Below the pieces are notes generated by a model that worked only from the letters and a program-made list of their open reading frames with translations, ran no database searches and had not been told where the DNA came from. The position numbers and the translations under genes are program-made. From the NCBI GenBank assembly GCA_964017045.1, contig OZ024802.1, positions 26,910,293-26,974,292 on the forward strand: a stretch of DNA of 64,000 bases. Direction: 5' to 3'. This stretch comes from Omphiscola glabra (Eukaryota; Mollusca; Gastropoda; Lymnaeidae). Below, one piece after another: positions 1 to 10,090 of this stretch. Numbering within the stretch: the stretch's first letter is position 1; each line of letters starts with the position of its first letter.

Positions 1-357
1 CACCCCGCTCCCGTTGCGGTTTGCTAAAAAAAAAAAATTCAACCCCGACTTAAAGAGTTCAACCGAGAACGCAACTATTGACGTACAGAAAACAGACAAG
101 CAGAAGAGGAGATGAGGAAACGTCAGACTCGTCTAAGAGTCAGACCAAAAAAAAAAAAATTACAGTGCTTGATCCCGTATTGAGCGGGGTCACAAACACG
201 CGCTCGCGGACAGACCACAAGGGCGTGTGGCCCGAAAGGGCATATTGCGCGGCTCGCAAGGGCTTATTATGCAGCACGAAAGGGCATATTTTGCCCGCGA
301 CGCTTTTTGGTTGTTATTATCATAGACAATTCAATTATTTATATCTCTCACGGCACC
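1..357. other. Intergenic, no gene recognised
   Basis: Mixed-composition sequence with A-runs and short internal repeats such as cgaaagggcatatt near 230-290. A 102-codon open frame begins at 78, but it is low complexity, has no recognisable domain and lacks convincing splice or promoter context, so I do not call it a gene. Confidence 0.5.
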
Positions 358-425
358 GTTTGAACTTTAACCTAAGCGTAGTTTGAACTTTAACCTAGGC
401 GTTGTTTGAACTTTAACCTTGGCGC
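358..425. repeat. Short tandem repeat, ~22 bp x3
   Basis: Three consecutive units with the core gtttgaactttaacct followed by aggcgt-like variants. Confidence 0.8.
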
Positions 426-539
426 CATTTTAGTCATGGGAAACACTGACTTACTTATTTATTCGCAGTCTTTCTATTAATTGGCGCACTCAATGCGGAC
501 TTCCGGATCCGTTTTTTTTAAATAAAGCGATCAAGTTGA

Positions 540-660
540 TGAGTTGAATTATTATTATTAGTTGTCTTATATAGCGCGGTATCCCAGCCTACGGTTGGGC
601 TCACCGCGCTGTACATAAAAATATTAGCAAAAGAGACATAATCGTGACAATAAAATAAAA
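540..660 (+). repeat. SINE-like hairpin repeat with ATT-rich flank, copy 1
   Basis: An (ATT)n stretch is followed by ttatatagcgcggtat, cccagcc, a short loop, then gggctcaccgcgct. AGCGCGGT pairs with ACCGCGCT and CCCA with TGGG, so the core folds into a hairpin. Related copies lie at 6355-6445 (reverse) and 16611-16704, so it is a dispersed family. I saw no RNA polymerase III boxes; 'SINE-like' refers only to its size and tail. Confidence 0.65.
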
Positions 661-1440
661 TACATTTATGCAATAAAGAACATCTGTATAACAACAAAAC
701 AAAAACAAAGTCATATTCACCCCACCCACTTCAGAACTTTTACTTGTCAAGCCATAGGCGGCAGCCACCAGCATCGTAATACAATACTGGGGTAACTGGT
801 ATTACACTACTTTGAAAATATATAAATATTTTTTTTTACCGAAGTCTCGAAACAAAGCTAAATGACAAGTTACCTCCACACATGCACGGACTTTGGGTTT
901 TCTGGGCCGCAATCCACAACTCGGGTGACGTCACAGCATTACGCAGACCCCGTTATCCAAGCATGAAAAATCCCCTGGCGTAGACTCTCGTGAGTTATTT
1001 CCGTGACGAGAATCAGGAATCTCCAATCCAGCTCGTCAGTGACACCTTTCAAAACACGCATCCAGGGAGACGACGGCACATTTCATACGGCCCTTCTCTG
1101 CAGAAGTGACCCATATCCCAGCATTGGTGAAACGGGTAACCAGATTTCCCACTGTGATGAGTTCAGCGGAGCGTGACTTCAAATTATTACGCGATCTGAC
1201 AGAGGAATAAAAACATCACAAGAAGAACTTTCTGAACTCTGACCTACATTTAGTTTTTCTGTTTTGACAGTGCAAATAGTAGACCTGTACCAGGGGCGGA
1301 ACTTTCATCCAAGTTGCCTAAGCTTAGTGAAAAAGGGGAATCCTTTGTGTGTTTAGGGAGTCTTTCACTATGCTAACTCGCAGCCGTTTCTGGGTTTTTC
1401 AAATTAATGTTATTACATTCCTAACGGCAGATCTTCCTGC
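661..1440. other. Intergenic, no gene recognised
   Basis: The first part is AT-rich. About 880-1240 is less AT-rich and includes a CRE-like TGACGTCA at 924. A short readable stretch near 1120-1210 faintly resembles transposase C-termini but cannot be assigned. Confidence 0.4.
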
Positions 1441-1444
1441 TGAA

Positions 1445-1790
1445 ATCATGGACATATTACTGCACATAATACTGCATATACAAATGCACATTTAATGCAT
1501 ATATAACTGCATATTTACTGCGCATATAATGGTATATTTAACTGCACAGATAACTGCACGTTTAGTGCATATGTACTTGTATATTTTAGTGCACATAACT
1601 GCACATGTAATGCACATATAACTGCACATTTACTGCACATAACAGCACATGTAATGCACACATAACTGCACACACAGCTGCACACCAATGCACACATAAC
1701 TGCACATTTAATGCACATATAACTGCACATTTAATGCACACATAACTGCACATTTTTCTGCACATACAACTGCACATTTAATGCACACAT
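1445..1790. repeat. Degenerate minisatellite, TGCACAT-based
   Basis: Irregular alternation of ctgcacatttaatgcaca and ataactgcaca over about 345 bp, period about 18-19 bp with drift. The small open frames across it on the - strand (for example 1515-1777) are repeat artefacts. Confidence 0.85.
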
Positions 1791-3088
1791 TAACCAAACT
1801 TTAGTGTTGTATTTTTAACATTTAATCCTTTTTTTATTTTTTTCCATTCCAAAAATGTACTGTGATCAAATTTATAAAATAATAAAAATTTAACGTTAAA
1901 AAATATATTTAAATAGAAAATGTCGTTCAAGACATTAAGTGCAGCGAAATTTCATAGCATAAATACGGTTACTGGAAATTTGTTTGAAAGAAATTTCGTC
2001 GACGAAAAATTGATCGACGGAAATTCGATCGAACGGAAATTGGGTCAAATCTTTGATTTGTTCAGTTCACACGTTAAAATTTCTCCAATGAGAATAAACC
2101 ATATGGAGTAGCACTTGGTTCATTTTGATATCAATATCTCAAAACCCCAATTTCGCTTCAGATTTGAACTTTTGTGTAGATTTTAATGTTAAAATAAATA
2201 ACCGTAATCTTTCAATGAACAGAGATATACGTCAAACTAGTATAATTTTTTTTTTAGAAAATGTAAAACAATGGGTACACAAAGATGGGTTTAGATTTTT
2301 CTGTCAAAATATGAAAAAACATCCTTTTTTTTCACTTAGCGAACAGTAAAGTTCATGAGAAAGTTGATGAGCATAATATGTACGAGATTAATCAATATTC
2401 TTTAAAAAAAACACTCAAAGCTGTTATAGACGTGAAAAATGGGTTAAGAGATTCTTTGTTTCATGATTTATTGATAATATAGTGGCGTAAAGGTCAACAA
2501 TTCGGTTAAATATTTAATGATGATACCAATATATCAAATTGCTTTAATTTAAAACATATCTAAAATGAAATATATATTTTTTTTAGGTGTATATTTGAGA
2601 TCATGCTTTTTTTTTTTTTTTTGTATTCTTAAGATTTAAACAGTTTTAATTATTTTTTCATTAAAAAAAAAAAAAAAAAAAAGAACTTTTATACAATAGT
2701 AGTTCAGGGGCGCGAAAATAGATATTGTAGACCTATGTTAGAGTGCATATAAATATTTCTCAAAACTAAATGATGTTACAAAGAATTTTTTTTGGGGTAA
2801 AACAATGAATTCTGATTAGTTTTCGCAATGGCACATAGAAAGTATCGCAAAAATGTCTATCATTATTATTATTCCGGTAACATCGGGTTATATATTCTAG
2901 TATATAATTTGTATGTTATAATATAAATGGGTATTGTGTTTCTTAGGCCATGGTTTGCTGATGCCCTGTACACCCGCCTCCCACTCTCGCTTCCACTCCA
3001 CGAAGACCGATCGTCCCATCTGTATCTTGTTACTAGCACGTTGAAGTCATGAGAAGCTGTAAAAGAAGACCCAGGCGCGTTCAGGAAT
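1791..3088. other. AT-rich intergenic sequence
   Basis: Very AT-rich, with long A and T runs near 2600-2680. Open frames of 60-75 codons have no recognisable content. No gene, RNA or clear transposon boundary seen. Confidence 0.5.
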
Positions 3089-3419
3089 GGCTGCACCTAT
3101 TGGTACCCAGGTACAAGAATTACAAAAATAAACTACCACAAATGACATCCGAATAGCATTGAGTCTAATGGTACCCGGGTGCGAATGGCGGCGCTGCGTG
3201 TCTAGGTCCATTTTGAATAATGCTGTGCGGATGTCATTTGTAGTAGTTTATTTTAGTTAAAATGAAGAATTAAGTTTACAAACGTATAGTACCTTCAATT
3301 ATCTTTCATCTGATACCTCATTTGGTCTCACAAACCAAACAATAATATTTTAAATCGATTTTTAATCCCAACCTCTCAATTCTGGTACCCGTGTACCAAT
3401 AGCCACTTCGTTCAGGAAT
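3079..3419. mobile_element. Mutator-like foldback MITE with 10-bp target duplication
   Basis: The direct repeat gttcaggaat at 3079-3088 and 3410-3419 brackets a 321-bp segment. Near its ends the segment carries cctattggtaccc and its inverse gtaccaatag. An inner inverted repeat (3126-3151 against 3228-3254, core actaccacaaatgacatccg) can form a long hairpin. A 9-10 bp duplication plus inverted ends fits a non-autonomous Mutator-like element. The superfamily is inferred, and the inner palindrome could be a second nested element. Confidence 0.6.
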
Positions 3420-4140
3420 TGTACTTGACCGTAGCTCATTCCAATGCATGGTAGACTTTTTGAATTTAAAAAAAAAAGACAATCATTTCACCACTTGATT
3501 TAGATGCCACGAACTCGTGACGGGGACTTAACAAGGATAAATAAACAAACTGCAAAACTGCAGACTTCCGGCCCCTGTCACTGATTCTTGATTACTACGC
3601 TTGAGAAATACTTCGGATGTCTTGTGTTTCATTCAATAGTTATAATTTTAAAAGGCTGTCTTGATTAAAAATAAGTATATATCTATGTGTTTAAAATTGA
3701 ATAAGCCAATTGTAATAAAAAAAAGAAATTTCCATTTATTTGGATCAACAAAAGGATCTTATCTCATCATAAAATGTGAATCTCAAAGGAGAAAATTGGT
3801 CACATATTATTCTACATTCAGTCTGCTGAGGGTAGTGTGGGGCCATCCGAGAGCTCAACATGACAACGATGCTAGTTAGCTACGTCGATCCTCCTACGTG
3901 TCTGGCCTTGACCCGATGATGTCCCTAGTTCTTTTTTTTTTTCTTCTTTCTATCCTCTCACCTTCAATAATAAAATGTGTATTTTTTAAAGGGTAATGAA
4001 CGTGTGGTTATGACGGTGTATTTCTACACAACTGTTTTAACTGTATAATAATCGTAGAATTTTTTGTTTAATTGTATATACAATATTAAACTTCTGTTTA
4101 AGTTAGATCCACACATGATCTCATGAGGCCGCCATATTTA
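3420..4140. other. Intergenic, no gene recognised
   Basis: AT-rich, with one 72-codon open frame (3661-3879) lacking recognisable domains. No regulatory or RNA feature I can support. Confidence 0.4.
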
Positions 4141-4147
4141 GTTTGGT

Positions 4148-4290
4148 TATCCTAGTGTCCAGTCACAGGACATCCTAGTGTCCAGTCACAGGATATCCTA
4201 GTGTCCAGTCAGGGTCATCCCAGTGTCCAGTCATAGGGTCATCCTTGTGTCCAGTCAGATGGTCAGCCTTTTGTCCAGTCAAGGGTAGTC
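4148..4290. repeat. Minisatellite, ~20 bp x7
   Basis: Units of the type tcctagtgtccagtcacagg, becoming degenerate to the right (atcccagtgtccagtcatag, then tcagccttttgtccagtc). Confidence 0.85.
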
Positions 4291-4799
4291 TAATCATGTG
4301 GTGTGTTTAAGAAATCAACGTGTCACCATAGGGTCCAAAGGTTGACATAAATGCAGTAAGGTCTGTGTTACAAGGGACATAATCACAAATAAATTCTAGT
4401 GAGAAAGAGTAACAAAAAATAAAGGATTTATCTTTTCCTATTTGATATCGGGGGCGGTGAGAGGGGGGCGGGGGGCGCTTTTCTAAAAATAACTACTGTG
4501 ATTTTTTAATATTTTGTTTTGTTTTTTTTGTTTTTTTTTTGTGCTGTTGTAAAGCTCACTATAATCCTTGACCCAGGTCTGCAGCTGCTCCGTCTAAATT
4601 GGGATGACCACACCATCGTTCGACTTCAAGGGGGTTTCGTGGTTGGTCTTCTAGCCTTCTTGATGCCTTCGTCCATCACTACTACATGCAGCATTTTCAC
4701 AGTTGATCTGGTACTTTGGTAAGTCGTCGTTGCAATAAATGTTCGTCTATGTCACCGAAGCAGAGGGAATTTATCTTTTCACCAGAAAAATGAAAAAAA

Positions 4800-5092
4800 A
4801 ACCATGTGGTAGTGACACAACCACATATACCAGTGAAACAGCCCCATAAGGTAGTGAAATAACCCCATATAGTAATGATACAATCACATATGGTAGTGAC
4901 ACAACCCCATATGTCAGTGACACAACCCCATATGACAGTGACACAACCCCATATTGCAGTGACACAACTCACATGGCAGTGACACAACCCCATATGGCAG
5001 TGACACAACCCCATATGGCAGTGACACAACCCCATATGGCAGTGACACAACCCCATATGGCAGTGACACAACCCCATATGGCAGTGACATAT
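4800..5092. repeat. Minisatellite, 21 bp x ~14
   Basis: Repeats of gtgacacaaccccatatggc plus one base. Units are divergent on the left (4800-4930) and almost identical on the right (4975-5090), suggesting recent growth at the right end. The 21-bp period keeps frames open in several registers, producing false open frames on both strands. Confidence 0.9.
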
Positions 5093-5170
5093 GCAATGCA
5101 AGATTTAAACTACATATTTTTTTTTCTTATTCATTTTTTTAAAAAATATTTTAAATAATTGTTTTTCTTT

Positions 5171-5221
5171 TAATAGGAGCGCGAGCCAGAAATTGCTCGT
5201 GAGCCGTAGTTTGCCCACTCC
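5171..5221. mobile_element. Possible hAT MITE terminal fragment
   Basis: The stretch gagccgtagtttgcccactc matches the end of the hAT-type element at 43011-43372 (ggccgtagtttgcccaccac). No left end or target duplication found, so this is a remnant at best. Confidence 0.35.
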
Positions 5222-5225
5222 TCGT

Positions 5226-6354
5226 CTATGTTACAGTAGTGGATTGTTACGTGGCACATCAAAAGCGTGAAATTTTTGTAATTGTTGAAATTTCTTGTCC
5301 AATAACTACCGACAGTAAGACAAAGAGCATTTAGAACCACTGGGGGCCTTTTGGTCCGACGAGGCTGTAGTTACGCCCTTTTGTTGTAAACAAAGTTGTT
5401 GTGTTGTATTTTTTTAATCTATTCGAGATCGGTCCTGGTTATTGGTACACACAGTGTTAAGGCGATTCATTCGACTGTTTCTGCTACATCAATTTTGGAG
5501 CGTTTCCTTCGCTAATTCCTACTACTAACATTCATGCAGGCATTCGTTTGTCAGTGAGTGCATTAGTGACATAAAGGCGACGTAAAGGAGGGGGGCGCAA
5601 GGCTGGCTTCATGAGTGAAGTAAATTAACGTGAAAACGCGTGGGATAAATGCCCCCCACCTCCTGCCAGGACATGATAGGGCGTGGGTTATTAACCAGGG
5701 TTTCCCGACTCCCCACCCCCACCCACCCCCCACCACCACCCACACTTTTTTTTTTGCGCTGCTTAAAGGAAGTACCATGGAAGACCAAGAAATTCTGAAG
5801 AAGCGAAAATTCAACAACAAAAAAATGTTTTCGTGGTAAATTTTGTTTCGCTTCTTTTGGTACTGGTGAATTTTATTATTTTTTATTTTTTTGATTGATT
5901 ATTTTCCTCTGAATTTGTTTTATTTTAATACTTTTATCGTGGGGGGAGCGTGAAAGGGGAGTTTGGAAATGTATTGAAATCGATAAAGTTTTGCGGCGCT
6001 TTATAAAACTTTGAGAATCCCTGCTATAGGAGATTACGCATCTTTAGCGTGACATACTTTGCGAGCGACTCCTAAGTCGTTCGAACAGCGCACGTACTAT
6101 ATCAGTGATATGTGGCTCAATGTGTCTACTAATTATATTTTTTTAAAAATAATTTTGGATTAAGAGTGGGACGGGAGCAGGCAAATGGGGGGGGGGGGGG
6201 GGGTTGTTATCTTCATCCTTCATTCCTTTATTTTTAAAATATTTTTGGGGGGTTGGGGCTAGGCTTAACAAAAAGATCAAGTTTTAGTTAAGAGATAGAC
6301 TTTTTTGTAACGCTAAGGTTTTTATGTTGAAGAATTTTTAAGTTCAAGCTTATG
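5226..6354. other. Intergenic, no gene recognised
   Basis: Holds a C-rich/A-rich low-complexity block near 5700-5750, T-rich tracts and a 17-nt G homopolymer at 6187-6203. The small open frames at 5563-5839 cross the low-complexity block and are not supported. Confidence 0.45.
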
Positions 6355-6445
6355 GTTGTTTAATTGTATGTACAGCGTGGTGAGCCCAGTCCTAGGTTTG
6401 GGTACTACGCTATAAAAAAAACTTCTTATAATAATAATAGTAATA
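6355..6445 (-). repeat. SINE-like hairpin repeat, copy 2
   Basis: In reverse orientation this reads as an (ATT)n stretch followed by tatagcgtagtaccc, a spacer, and gggctcaccacgctgtac, matching the copies at 540-660 and 16611-16704. Base changes fall partly in the hairpin arms. Confidence 0.6.
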
Positions 6446-6629
6446 ATAAAGAATAAATGAAACTCGAAAATGATGTGTCCCAGGTGAAGTCAGTCATATG
6501 GCGGAGTAAAAAAAAATGTTGGTTTTTTTTTCTGTTAGTTTTAATTCAGAGATGCTTTCTTCTGTTTTAGCTTTGGATACAGGTAGCCTTTTAGCCTTAG
6601 ACAAGTAGTCTAGACCTGTGTTGGATTAA

Positions 6630-6872
6630 AGGCTAGAGTTTAGAGTAGAGATCCGAGACAGTGTAGAGGGACTAGAGAGTCTAGAGAGATTAGAGAGTCT
6701 GGAGGGACTAGAGAGTCTAGGGAGTCTAGAGAGTTTAGAGAGATTAGAGAGTCTAGACTAGAGAGTCTGGATGGACTAGAGAGTCTAGGGAGTCTAGAGA
6801 GACTAGATAGACTAGAGAGACTAGAGAGTTTAGAGATATTAGAGAGTTTAGAGAGACCAGAGAGTCTAGAAG
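6630..6872. repeat. Minisatellite of tctagagagactagag units
   Basis: Degenerate 8-20 bp units built from agagagtctagagagact. XbaI-like tctaga motifs recur throughout. Confidence 0.9.
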
Positions 6873-6874
6873 GA

Positions 6875-7850
6875 CTAGGTGTGCGTTGCGTAGTGGCCGC
6901 AGCTATAGTTAGTGTAGCCAGAGACCTGCTTGATTCTGTTATTTTAAAGCTGTCTTATTAGTAGTGCAAGAGTTTTCTAAGATTAGAAAAGATACAGTGG
7001 CGTACCTAAGGGTGCGGGTTGAAAATGGAGTACACTTCGGAGGTTTTTAAAAGCATTATAATAATGCAGTGTGTATGCAAAGCGGACATACTTTGGAGAG
7101 TTCGCCCCCGTGCGCCATTTTGTCTGAGTTATGCCACTGAAGGGCTATCTACTTATTTGAGCTTCTGTTGGTGTCATCACATGGGTTCCCCTAGCCTCTT
7201 ACCTAAGTTAACTCGCCACTTCACCACTTTTTTTAAAAAAATCACCCAGAGTCTCTAAGTACCGGATGTGACGCTTTGGTAACCCATGCGAATAATTTTC
7301 CCTTTTTGAAAATGTAAAAAGTGCTTTCTGTTGACGTAAGTGAGGGGCAGGCAGTCAAGGATGTCCTATGTTGACAGGGTGGTTGAACTACCGGTGTAAA
7401 GTCACTTTTGTGATCTAATGCAGAATATAACTAGGTCGCGTATTGCTCAAAGAGTGGAACATTTGTCGCATATGTCAGCCAAGAGGAACTCCAAGAAAGA
7501 CAACAGTTCCTCGGACCGCGAAAACTGTGTTAAGTTTATAAACGTGGGTGTGATTTTTTGTCTCAAACCTTAAGGGAAGAGATTATACAAAGGCGGCGAT
7601 TTCAGGGAGAGAGTGGGGGATCAGGAGTCTCAGTGGCGATATAGTAGCTCTATTTTTAAGCCATAAGCTTTATAAGTCGATATTAGTTATTATCGTGATT
7701 TTTTTTTTCTGATACGGATTTTGCCAACCCCCAATTTTATTTTTTTTAAAAACAGAGAATTACCCGAACACACCCCCACACCCTGACCCCACTTTCCGGA
7801 GACGTTTGTTTAGGCTTGAGGTTATCAATTAAAAAACTAATGCCATCGAT
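6875..7850. other. Intergenic, no gene recognised
   Basis: Ordinary-complexity sequence with a 79-codon open frame at 7019-7258 that shows no domain. Nothing further can be supported. Confidence 0.4.
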
Positions 7851-7852
7851 TG

Positions 7853-8058
7853 CCCTATAGCAGTGGTCGGCGAATCGCGGCTCTTTAGCGACCCGAGTGC
7901 GGCTCGGCTATTCGGGCACAAATCTGCTTTGACTCCAAAAAATGTTTCTTGACAGGTTCTTGAAAAGAAACGTGGCTCTCAAAAATGTTTTAAATCGTCC
8001 TGCTGCTGATTTTTTTTGGCTATTTTGCCTAATGAGTTTACCGACCATTGTTCTATAG
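7853..8058. mobile_element. hAT MITE, cagtggtc family, copy 1
   Basis: Element body 7861-8050 begins cagtggtcggc and ends accgaccattg. Flanking octamers ccctatag and ttctatag share six of eight bases. The body contains ggctcttt, ttgaaaagaaacgtggctctc and ctgctgctgatttt, shared with copies at 32585-32770 (opposite orientation) and 62392-62586. Length and octamer duplication fit a non-autonomous hAT element of Buster type. Confidence 0.75.
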
Positions 8059-8059
8059 A

Positions 8060-8760
8060 AACCCCGCTGGCGAATGTCCGGTGCAAGTCAATTTTTATAT
8101 CCATGATTCTAATTTTTTTTTTTATATTATTGTTTTGTTTTTAGAAAAATGAAGCGAAGCTTTCGTCAAATCCACGTTGTTCGATATCGGGTAGCATCAG
8201 AACACACTAGACATCGAGGGGAAAAAAAGGGTGGGTATGAGACAACGGGCTGGCAATGGTAATAGGTCATCCCACCAAAATAGCCGAGTTTCAACTATAT
8301 TTGTGACTGCTATCGGGGCCGCAGCTGGCAAAGGCTGCCCTTATGGTAAGTCATAATAAGAGACACCCTCTTCCACCCGCTCCCCCCAAATTTGTTTGTC
8401 TTCTTATTAGGCATATTTTGCAGGAAAATGACGATATTTGGCCTCTGAAGATGGCACTCGGGGGGTCGGGTATCCTTACGCCCCCTTCTTTAGTACGGCA
8501 CTGGTTGCGATTTAATAAGTCAACGCAAGCTTCAAACAATACTTTGCTAATAATTAGCACCACTTTTATGGTGCTGAATTCCGATATAAATCAAGGTATC
8601 CAAGAACTAATATTATGACGGGATGGGTTCTCACACTATCAGGAGTTTACTCCACACACTATAAATGGAGGTGTCCTATAGAAAAACAACCCTTGAGAGT
8701 ACCGAGCGAGCGAGACCACGGCATACATTTTGTATTATGTTAGCCTCAAAAATAAAAGTT
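8060..8760. other. Intergenic, probable transposon debris
   Basis: The phrase ggtcgggtatccttacgccc near 8465 and neighbouring G/C-rich patches look like old mobile-element sequence. No boundaries or coding signal found. Confidence 0.35.
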
Positions 8761-8762
8761 CA

Positions 8763-9052
8763 TGTCTATGCCAAAATCTTCTCCAGCATTCTATGATCAA
8801 CTTGTTTGTGCTGACGTCTCCAGCATTCTATTATCAACTGGTCTATGCAAATGTCCCCAACATTCTATGATCAAATTGTGTATGCCAAATTCTTCTCAAG
8901 CATTCTACGATCAACTTGTTTGTGCTGACGTCTCCAGCATTCTATTATCAACTGGTCTATGCAAATGTCCCCAACATTCTATGATCAAATTGTGTATGCC
9001 AAATTCTTCTCCAGCATTCTACGATCAACTTGTTTGTGCTAACGTCTCCCGA
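8763..9052. repeat. Minisatellite with 114-bp higher-order period
   Basis: Units of 36-39 bp (core cattctatgatcaacttgt, then gctgacgtctccag) are arranged three at a time. The phrase cattct(a)(t/c)gatcaa recurs at 8787, 8901 and 9015, exactly 114 bp apart. The basic unit is related to the 36-bp array at 11245-11998. Confidence 0.85.
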
Positions 9053-9179
9053 AGTGGACATTCAGCCTAATTCATTCGTTTCCACAAAATAGACCAAATT
9101 CCTCAAATATATCTAAAATCTCAAAAAGCAGGGGTTTAGGGTGTGGAATTTGGGGGGGGGGCGAAAACTTGTAGGAATA

Positions 9180-10027
9180 ATGGCATTATCCATTACATAA
9201 TTTTAATGTCACCATGCACCCGGCCCCTGATTCCGCCTCTGCGCATAACCAACAGAAGCTGTCCCCCCGTATGTACACAGCCGTGACGGCTGATCCGGGT
9301 GACTGGTTGCCCGACGTGTTTGAGACGGCGACGGGCGCTGGCAGGCTGTCGTCGGTTCTGACGTCACGTCCCGCGTGCCAGCACTCATGCAGAAGTGGCG
9401 TATCTCGTGTCGTGTCTCCTCAACCCCCTTTTGCTGGCTGCTTAATGGCTGATACAACGGAATCCTATGTCGGAAGTGCAGTAAAAACGGATTCGGAGAA
9501 GATTAAAGAGATGGTGCGGACATTTTTTTCTGGGGCCTATAATCTTAACGCAATGTGACAAACGATAGGTCGACATTAACAGCCTGATACTGACGTCATC
9601 GGGGTATACCTTCCAAATATTTTTTATTCCGAATGATTTTTGTCAGAAGTGTTGATCTCAGTTTTTTTGTATTTACGAAATGATAAAAGTGGATTGTCTG
9701 GATTATGTTGTAATTGGAGTCTCTTTTCTTGGATTACGGAAGTGTGATGGGAATTTCGTTGAAAAAAAAAGGGACAGCGCAGCATCTTTTAGTGTCTATT
9801 TCTAGCAGCTTACGCCGTACGTCCCTCGTCTCAGTGAATGGTAGTGTTTTTTTTTTGTACACGGTCATAATGACGTCATTTTTACAGTACACCTTAACGA
9901 CATGTCAGATGAAGATTCAACACCTGCTTGAACTAGCATGCGTCCGTAAGACGCGTTGACGCCAAGATAACCATAGCAACGACTCTTTCGAAGCCGAGCG
10001 GTCAACATTGTTGTTGTTGTTGTTGTT
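9180..10027 (+). promoter_or_regulatory. Probable upstream region of the UNC93-like gene with three CRE palindromes
   Basis: Perfect TGACGTCA octamers occur at 9359-9366, 9591-9598 and 9871-9878, all within about 750 bp of the proposed start codon. TGACGTCA is the full-site consensus for CREB/ATF factors. The block 9200-9450 is richer in G+C and CpG than its surroundings. No TATA box or initiator identified, so the transcription start is unknown. The 114-codon open frame at 9214-9558 has no recognisable domain and more likely lies in 5' flanking sequence. Confidence 0.4.
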
Positions 10028-10090
10028 TTGGATGTGAAAACGCAGCGGTCAGCCTTCGGTTATCCCCTCGGGCAGCGAATTTGTTCCACC

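Noticed and set aside
78..386. 102-codon open frame at the window start
   Set aside because: Low-complexity lysine-rich start from A-runs; no domain or gene context.
1080..1230. Possible hAT transposase C-terminus (PTVMSSAERDF-like reading)
   Set aside because: Too short and lacking the rest of the domain; similarity may be chance.
4697..5101. Cys/His-rich 134-codon frame (CHCHMGL repeats)
   Set aside because: It looks metal-binding, but it is the 21-bp array read on the - strand; other frames are open as well.
9214..9558. 114-codon open frame upstream of the UNC93-like gene
   Set aside because: No domain, a - strand frame is open too, and the higher G+C of the block explains the lack of stops.
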